Source of the DNA: Loktanella sp. S4079
GTDB lineage: Bacteria; Pseudomonadota; Alphaproteobacteria; Rhodobacterales; Rhodobacteraceae
Assembly: GCF_000967725.1 (NCBI RefSeq)
Contig: NZ_JXYE01000004.1
Coordinates: forward strand, 62,001 to 126,000
Direction: 5' to 3'
Length of the DNA: 64,000 nt
A program made the position numbers and the translations under genes. The notes under the pieces were generated by a model. The model worked only from the letters and a program-made list of their open reading frames with translations. It was not told the origin of the DNA and made no database searches. Positions 60,069 to 64,000 of this stretch are shown here, piece after piece; the first letter of the stretch is position 1; every line of letters begins with the position of its first letter.

Positions 60069-60179
60069 AGATATTGCGAAAACGCGCAGAGGCCAACGCA
60101 TTCACGTCGCGCAAATCGTGCACAAAGTCGCATTCTTTCTTGACGTCGGCCTATCCGACAGCGCACAACAACCGCGCAT

Positions 60180-60365
60180 GGTTCCCCGCTGATGCCAAGC
60201 ATCTGGGGATGAAATGGGAATGTGGAAGGGCCGATCCGCGCCGGAGGTCCAATGCCACAGCCGCCCCCGCGACTGTATGCGGAGAGTGCGTGTTCACATA
60301 GCCACTGGGCCTGCCCCGGGAAGGCGAACACCGCACCTTGACCCGCAAGCCAGGAGACCAGCCTT
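60180..60365 (+). ncRNA. Cobalamin riboswitch
   Basis: A canonical adenosylcobalamin aptamer on the plus strand. Core elements are GATGAAATGGGAATGTGG, the CCGCCCCCGCGACTGTA block, GCCACTGGGCCTGCCCCGGGAAGG and the B12 box AAGCCAGGAGACCAGCC near the end. It lies 52 bases before the CbiM-like gene. CCGTC-GGGGAT-GACGG follows; the expression platform is not certain. It should repress the CbiM-like/cobW/GNAT/cobN transcript when B12 is plentiful. The rest of the smc-cbiM gap (59963-60179) holds no gene that I can support. Confidence 0.95.
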
Positions 60366-60416
60366 GCAAAATTGTGTCACAACCGTCGGGGATGACGGGA
60401 AACAAAGGAAACGAAG

Positions 60417-61091
60417 ATGCACATCGAACCCGGAATCGTCACTGGCGCCAAAATTGCGCTTTCTTATGTCACCGCCGCTGGCGCAACCGCCTATTCCGCG
60501 AAACTAATCTGGGAAAGCCTGCGGGATCGCGGTGCCGTCTCATTGATCGCACGTGCCACGATGGCGACACTTGCCGTGTTGGTATTCTTTGAACTTCTGC
60601 CGCACATGTCTGTCGGCGTATCCGAAGTCCACCTGATCATGGGTTCAACCCTGCTATTAATGTTGGGCACCGCGCCTGCTGCTATCGGCCTTGCCGCTGG
60701 CCTGCTGATCCAAGGTACATTGCTTTCACCTTTCGACCTGCCACAATACGGCATGAACCTGACAACACTGCTGGTTCCACTGTTCGGCCTACACGCGCTG
60801 ACCAAAAACGTCATCGCCAAGGGCACAGCTTACGTTGACCTTAGCTACAAACAAGCACTGGCAATGTCTGCGACTTACCAAGGCGGTATCGTTGCTTGGG
60901 TCGCATTCTGGGCATTCTACGGCCAAGGTTTCGGCGCAGAAAACCTCGCTTCTGTAGGCACATTCGGTGCGGCTTACATGACAGTTCTACTGCTAGAGCC
61001 GCTTGTTGATCTTGCGGTTCTTGCTGGCGCCAAGGCAATGCGCGGCCTCGAAAACAGCGGTCTGGTCACACCACGCCTCTACGCCGCTTAA
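60417..61091 (+). CDS. CbiM-like cobalt transport membrane protein
   Basis: A 224-residue protein with about six helices. It begins MHIEPGIV, and an N-terminal Met-His is the metal-binding feature of CbiM/NikM substrate components. RTF: the middle has MGSTLLLMLGTAPAAIGLAAGLLIQGTL. No ECF ATPase or permease is adjacent, so it may work alone or with distant partners. Cobalt rather than nickel is inferred from the B12 riboswitch and the cobW/cobN context. Confidence 0.8.
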   Translation: MHIEPGIVTGAKIALSYVTAAGATAYSAKLIWESLRDRGAVSLIARATMATLAVLVFFELLPHMSVGVSEVHLIMGSTLLLMLGTAPAAIGLAAGLLIQGTLLSPFDLPQYGMNLTTLLVPLFGLHALTKNVIAKGTAYVDLSYKQALAMSATYQGGIVAWVAFWAFYGQGFGAENLASVGTFGAAYMTVLLLEPLVDLAVLAGAKAMRGLENSGLVTPRLYAA

Positions 61092-61114
61092 GCGCACCAA
61101 ACAAAACATGTTGT

Positions 61115-61138
61115 ATGACGGTCCCTTGGGGCCGTCAT
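61115..61138 (+). terminator. Hairpin between the CbiM-like gene and cobW
   Basis: ATGACGG and CCGTCAT pair around TCCCTTGGGG. It lies 24 bases after the CbiM-like stop and has only TTCCGTTT after it, so it may cause partial termination or stabilise the upstream message. Confidence 0.5.
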
Positions 61139-61172
61139 TCCGTTTGGAAACATCTGTAGCAGGAACATACCC

Positions 61173-62240
61173 ATGCCCGCAAAAATCCCCGCGACCGTTG
61201 TCACCGGCTTTCTTGGTGCCGGGAAAACCACCCTCATCCGCCACATGCTCCAAAACGCCCAAGGCAAGCGCATCGCGCTGATCATCAACGAATTTGGTGA
61301 CCTCGGCGTAGACGGCGACATCCTCAAGGGGTGCGGCGAAGAGACCTGCACAGAAGACGATATCGTGGAGCTGTCAAACGGCTGCATTTGCTGCACCGTC
61401 GCAGATGATTTCATACCCACGATGGAGGCCCTTCTGGCCCGCGAAGACAAGCCCGATCACATCGTGATCGAAACGTCTGGCCTTGCGCTGCCGCAGCCTC
61501 TTATCCGCGCGTTCAACTGGCCGGGCATTTCAACCAAAGTGACAGTCGACGGCGTTGTGACCGTGGTTGATGGCCGTGCTGTCCACGACGGCCAGTTCGC
61601 CCATAACGTCGCCGCAGTCGATGCGCTGCGCGCCCAAGATGAAAACCTCGATCACGAAACGCCACTGTCTGAATTGTTCGAAGACCAAGTCGCCTGCGCC
61701 GATATGATCGTTGTGAACAAGGCGGACCTATTGTCGGCCGAAGAAGCCGACACACTCACAGCAACGCTAAAATCCGAAAGCCGCGACGGTGTTCAGGTCA
61801 TCAAAGCATCCATGGGTGCCCTACCCGTCGATGTTCTGCTTGGCCAAGGTGTCGGCGCTGAATCTGATCTGTCTGCGCGTCACGAAATCCACCATCACCA
61901 TCATCACCATGATGACGACGACGATCACCACCACGATCATGAACACGAACATGGCCATGATGAATTCGAATCCTTCACCGTCACCCGTGGTGAAATCGAG
62001 GACCCAACCGCGTTCGCAGCCCAAGTCGCCGATGTCATCCGCGCCAACAACATTCTGCGCCTGAAAGGGTTTGTTGCGGTAACAGGTAAGCCTATGCGCC
62101 AGACTCTACAGGCCGTCGGCCCTCGCGTTGATACCTACTTTGACCAACCCTTTGGCGACGCACCACGCGAAACGCGACTTGTCGTCATCGGCGAAGCGGG
62201 TCTTGATCAGGCAGCCATCACAGCCGCCCTGCAAGCATGA
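61173..62240 (+). CDS. cobW: CobW GTPase metallochaperone
   Basis: A 355-residue COG0523 G3E GTPase. Walker A GFLGAGKTT near residue 16, the metal motif CxCC as NGCICCTV, GTP-site NKAD, and a His/Asp-rich stretch HEIHHHHHHHDDDDDHHHDH near residue 237. The C-terminal CobW_C domain is present. It likely supplies cobalt to the CobN chelatase. Its stop overlaps the GNAT start (ATGA). Confidence 0.95.
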   Translation: MPAKIPATVVTGFLGAGKTTLIRHMLQNAQGKRIALIINEFGDLGVDGDILKGCGEETCTEDDIVELSNGCICCTVADDFIPTMEALLAREDKPDHIVIETSGLALPQPLIRAFNWPGISTKVTVDGVVTVVDGRAVHDGQFAHNVAAVDALRAQDENLDHETPLSELFEDQVACADMIVVNKADLLSAEEADTLTATLKSESRDGVQVIKASMGALPVDVLLGQGVGAESDLSARHEIHHHHHHHDDDDDHHHDHEHEHGHDEFESFTVTRGEIEDPTAFAAQVADVIRANNILRLKGFVAVTGKPMRQTLQAVGPRVDTYFDQPFGDAPRETRLVVIGEAGLDQAAITAALQA

Positions 62241-62686
62241 TTATCGTCGAGCGGACAGATCCACACCATCCTCAGGCAACGGCTTTGCTCAGACAAAGCC
62301 ACGCCTTGATGGCGTCACTCTTTCCGCCCGAAGACAATTATTACCTTGAAATCGACGAACTGGTTTCGCCGCGTATCCATTTCTTTACCGCCCGCATCGG
62401 CACCCAAATCTTGGGCACTGGCGCGCTGGCTGTCAAAGACGGCTACGGCGAAATCAAATCCATGTTTGTCGATCCTGATGCACGAGGCAAAGGCATCGCA
62501 GATGCGCTTATGCGTCAACTCGAAGACCAAGCACGCGAAGTCAAGCTGCCGATAATAAAGCTTGAAACAGGTAATCTGCTGCACGCCGCGCACAAGCTAT
62601 ATGCGCGACATGGGTTCACCCCATGCGGTCCTTTCGGCGATTACGCCGAAGCGAACAGTTCAATCTTTATGGAAAAGGCGCTTTGA
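62237..62686 (+). CDS. GNAT-family N-acetyltransferase
   Basis: A 149-residue GNAT with the acetyl-CoA loop in FVDPDARGKGIADALMRQLE (Q/RxxGxG/A variant RGKGIA). The substrate is unknown. It overlaps cobW and precedes cobN in the B12-controlled transcript, an unusual guest. Ends 2 bases from a convergent small gene. Confidence 0.88.
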   Translation: MIIVERTDPHHPQATALLRQSHALMASLFPPEDNYYLEIDELVSPRIHFFTARIGTQILGTGALAVKDGYGEIKSMFVDPDARGKGIADALMRQLEDQAREVKLPIIKLETGNLLHAAHKLYARHGFTPCGPFGDYAEANSSIFMEKAL

Positions 62687-62688
62687 AG

Positions 62689-62844
62689 CTACTTCTTCTC
62701 AGCTGCCTTCTTCATCCGGGCCAACAAGGCGGCCTTATCTTCGCGCGCGCCAAATGGCTTTTTCTTCGACCCATGCGCGTTATGTTCGGCATGTTTCGGG
62801 GCATTCTTACCCAATTTGGGTGCACCTGCTGCTTTGTAATCCAT
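62689..62844 (-). CDS. Small basic protein, 51 residues
   Basis: ATG at 62844, TAG at 62689. The product starts MDYKAAGAPKLGKNAPKHAE and ends MKKAAEKK; it is rich in Lys and Ala, without membrane segments. GAGGTC 6 bases before the ATG is a good ribosome site. Convergent with the GNAT gene and divergent from cobN across 47 bases. The regular composition suggests a real, perhaps nucleic-acid-associated, protein. Confidence 0.72.
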   Translation of the reverse strand: MDYKAAGAPKLGKNAPKHAEHNAHGSKKKPFGAREDKAALLARMKKAAEKK

Positions 62845-62891
62845 CGTTTTGACCTCATGTTTGGGCGTCCACTATCACGGGGAACTTTCTA

Positions 62892-64000
62892 ATGCACCTG
62901 CTTGCTGCGACACCCGGCGCAATCTCTGACGGATCAGAGCCAGTCGATCTTGGCCAAACACCCGCCGACGTGGTGATTATTTCTGCCGCTGATACTGAAC
63001 TGGCCGCATTGTCGGATGCGCGGTCGCAGATGGATAATCCGCCCGGATTGCGCCTTGCCAATATGATGCATCTGCAACACCCGATGTCGGTCGATCTACA
63101 CCTTGACGATTGCGCCACGAAATCACGGCTGGTGATTGCGCGCATCTTGGGCGGTGCCGGATATTGGAAATACGGGCTGACGCAATATGCAGCGCGCCTG
63201 CACGAGGCAGGCATCCCCTTTGTCGCCCTGCCCGGTGACGATAAGCCGGACCAAGAACTGCGTGAACTATCTACCGTTTCAGGCGAAGATTACGACGCGC
63301 TGTGGTCCTATTTCGTCGAAGGCGGCCCCCAAAACAGCACCAATCTGTTAGGTTACGCACGCGCCATGCTGGACGGCAGCGACAAACCAGCCGCAGCCAG
63401 CCCCCTGCTCCGCGCAGGTGTATACTGGCCCGGTTCAGGCATCGCCGACCTCGACGCGGCCCGGGCAGCGTGGACGGACGACGCGCCAATCGTCCCGATC
63501 ATATTCTACCGCGCGCTTGTCCAAGGTGGCGGGTTAAACCCGATCAACCGTCTGGTGCGCAGCCTATCACGCGCAGGCCTAAACCCCCTGCCCGTGTTTG
63601 TCGCGTCACTCAAAGACCCGGTCAGCCGCGCAACACTCGACACTTTGTTCACTGCAGCCCCACCCGAAGTAATCCTAAACTGCACCGCCTTCGCGGTCGG
63701 CAGCCCGCACGACGGCGACGACAGCCCGACCAATCCACTCCTCGCCAACAACGCGCCAATCTTTCAGGTCATCCTATCCGGCGCGTCAGAGGCAACATGG
63801 CGCGAAGGCCTTCACGGTTTAACCGCCCGCGACATCGCGATGAACGTGGCCCTGCCAGAGGTGGACGGGCGCATCCTCTCCCGCGCCGTCAGCTTTAAAG
63901 GCGAAGCATTCTTTGACGAGGCAACCGAATGCCCCATCGCAACCTATCAGGCGTTAGGCGACCGGATCGACTTTACCAGCCAACTCGCCCGCAACTGGGC
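62892..64000 (+). CDS. cobN: Cobaltochelatase subunit CobN (5' part; runs off the right edge)
   Basis: The first 369 residues of the large CobN ATP-dependent cobaltochelatase, which with CobS/CobT inserts Co into hydrogenobyrinic acid a,c-diamide in the late-cobalt route. Evidence: MHLLAATPGAISDG start, DVVIISAADTELAAL, RILGGAGYWKYGLTQYAARLHEAG and PIIFYRALVQGGGLNPINRLVRSLSRAGLNPLPVFV. GGGGAACTTTCTA precedes the ATG. It is downstream of cobW but separated by the convergent small gene. Confidence 0.95.
   Translation, partial: MHLLAATPGAISDGSEPVDLGQTPADVVIISAADTELAALSDARSQMDNPPGLRLANMMHLQHPMSVDLHLDDCATKSRLVIARILGGAGYWKYGLTQYAARLHEAGIPFVALPGDDKPDQELRELSTVSGEDYDALWSYFVEGGPQNSTNLLGYARAMLDGSDKPAAASPLLRAGVYWPGSGIADLDAARAAWTDDAPIVPIIFYRALVQGGGLNPINRLVRSLSRAGLNPLPVFVASLKDPVSRATLDTLFTAAPPEVILNCTAFAVGSPHDGDDSPTNPLLANNAPIFQVILSGASEATWREGLHGLTARDIAMNVALPEVDGRILSRAVSFKGEAFFDEATECPIATYQALGDRIDFTSQLARNW

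Noticed and set aside
60001..60180. Replication origin near the DnaA box
   Set aside because: Only one clear box, no AT-rich unwinding region and no dnaA or repABC gene nearby.

Overview
The window looks like a chromosomal stretch of a marine Rhodobacteraceae (Roseobacter group) bacterium. The evidence is the protein repertoire (PuuD-type urate oxidase, a Loktanella-like tandem ALDH16, creatinase, a B12 cluster with a CbiG-CobJ fusion, a TTG-started SMC), small overlapping alphaproteobacterial operons, and a dispersed intergenic repeat of a type I know from this group. The genus is not determined; Loktanella/Yoonia/Octadecabacter-like is an inference. No phage, IS element or CRISPR array was seen.

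Layout. 1-0.8 kb: the start of a phosphonate transporter operon (phnC, cut by the window edge). 1-6.5 kb: a urate catabolic locus (NCS2 permease, AllA, PuuE-UraD fusion, LysR regulator, divergent puuD). 6.5-9.5 kb: an overlapping operon of a 20-codon small ORF, a polytopic DUF4153/4173-type membrane protein, a response regulator and a histidine kinase. 9.6-14.7 kb: rpe, then an AraC regulator with deoC and ALDH16. 14.8-22.6 kb: a DUF6882 protein, then an eight-gene minus-strand cluster of unknown function (DUF1523, DUF6638-like protein, small membrane proteins, an AAA ATPase, a 371-residue protein and a long coiled-coil protein). 22.7-28.6 kb: L,D-transpeptidase, an RTX/PA14/Hint extracellular protein, creatinase, a serine hydrolase and an ankyrin protein.

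28.9-34.8 kb is the most unusual part: an RNA-repair locus. RtcR (plus) diverges from an operon that reads rsr (Ro60/TROVE), five tandem Y-RNA-like genes, a compact CCA-ended hairpin element, tRNA-Asn, tRNA-Gln, a sixth minimal Y-RNA-like element, and rtcB. The Y-RNA-like units have covarying terminal stems. Three of them carry recognisable D and T arms in the circularly permuted order known from tRNA-mimicking bacterial Y RNAs. RtcR has lost the GAFTGA sigma-54 contact motif, no -24/-12 element precedes rsr, and a palindrome lies upstream of a plausible sigma-70-type promoter.

34.8-39.8 kb: a VOC protein, an aldo/keto reductase, fmt, three consecutive peptide deformylase paralogues (one lacking catalytic residues) and a PatB/MalY aminotransferase. 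40.2-47 kb: a cobalamin operon (DUF6732-like protein, cbiX, cobH, cobL, cobI, cbiG-cobJ, cobM) behind a structured leader. 47-50.7 kb: two glucosylglycerate-type genes, a xi-class GST and a single-domain receiver. 50.8-56.5 kb: DUF1636, cobC and cobD, then DedA, MltB and a membrane dipeptidase. 56.5-60 kb: smc. 60.1-64 kb: a canonical cobalamin riboswitch followed by a CbiM-like protein, CobW, a GNAT and the start of cobN.

The B12 genes thus lie in three blocks. They mix an early-insertion chelatase (CbiX) with a late-insertion chelatase (CobN).
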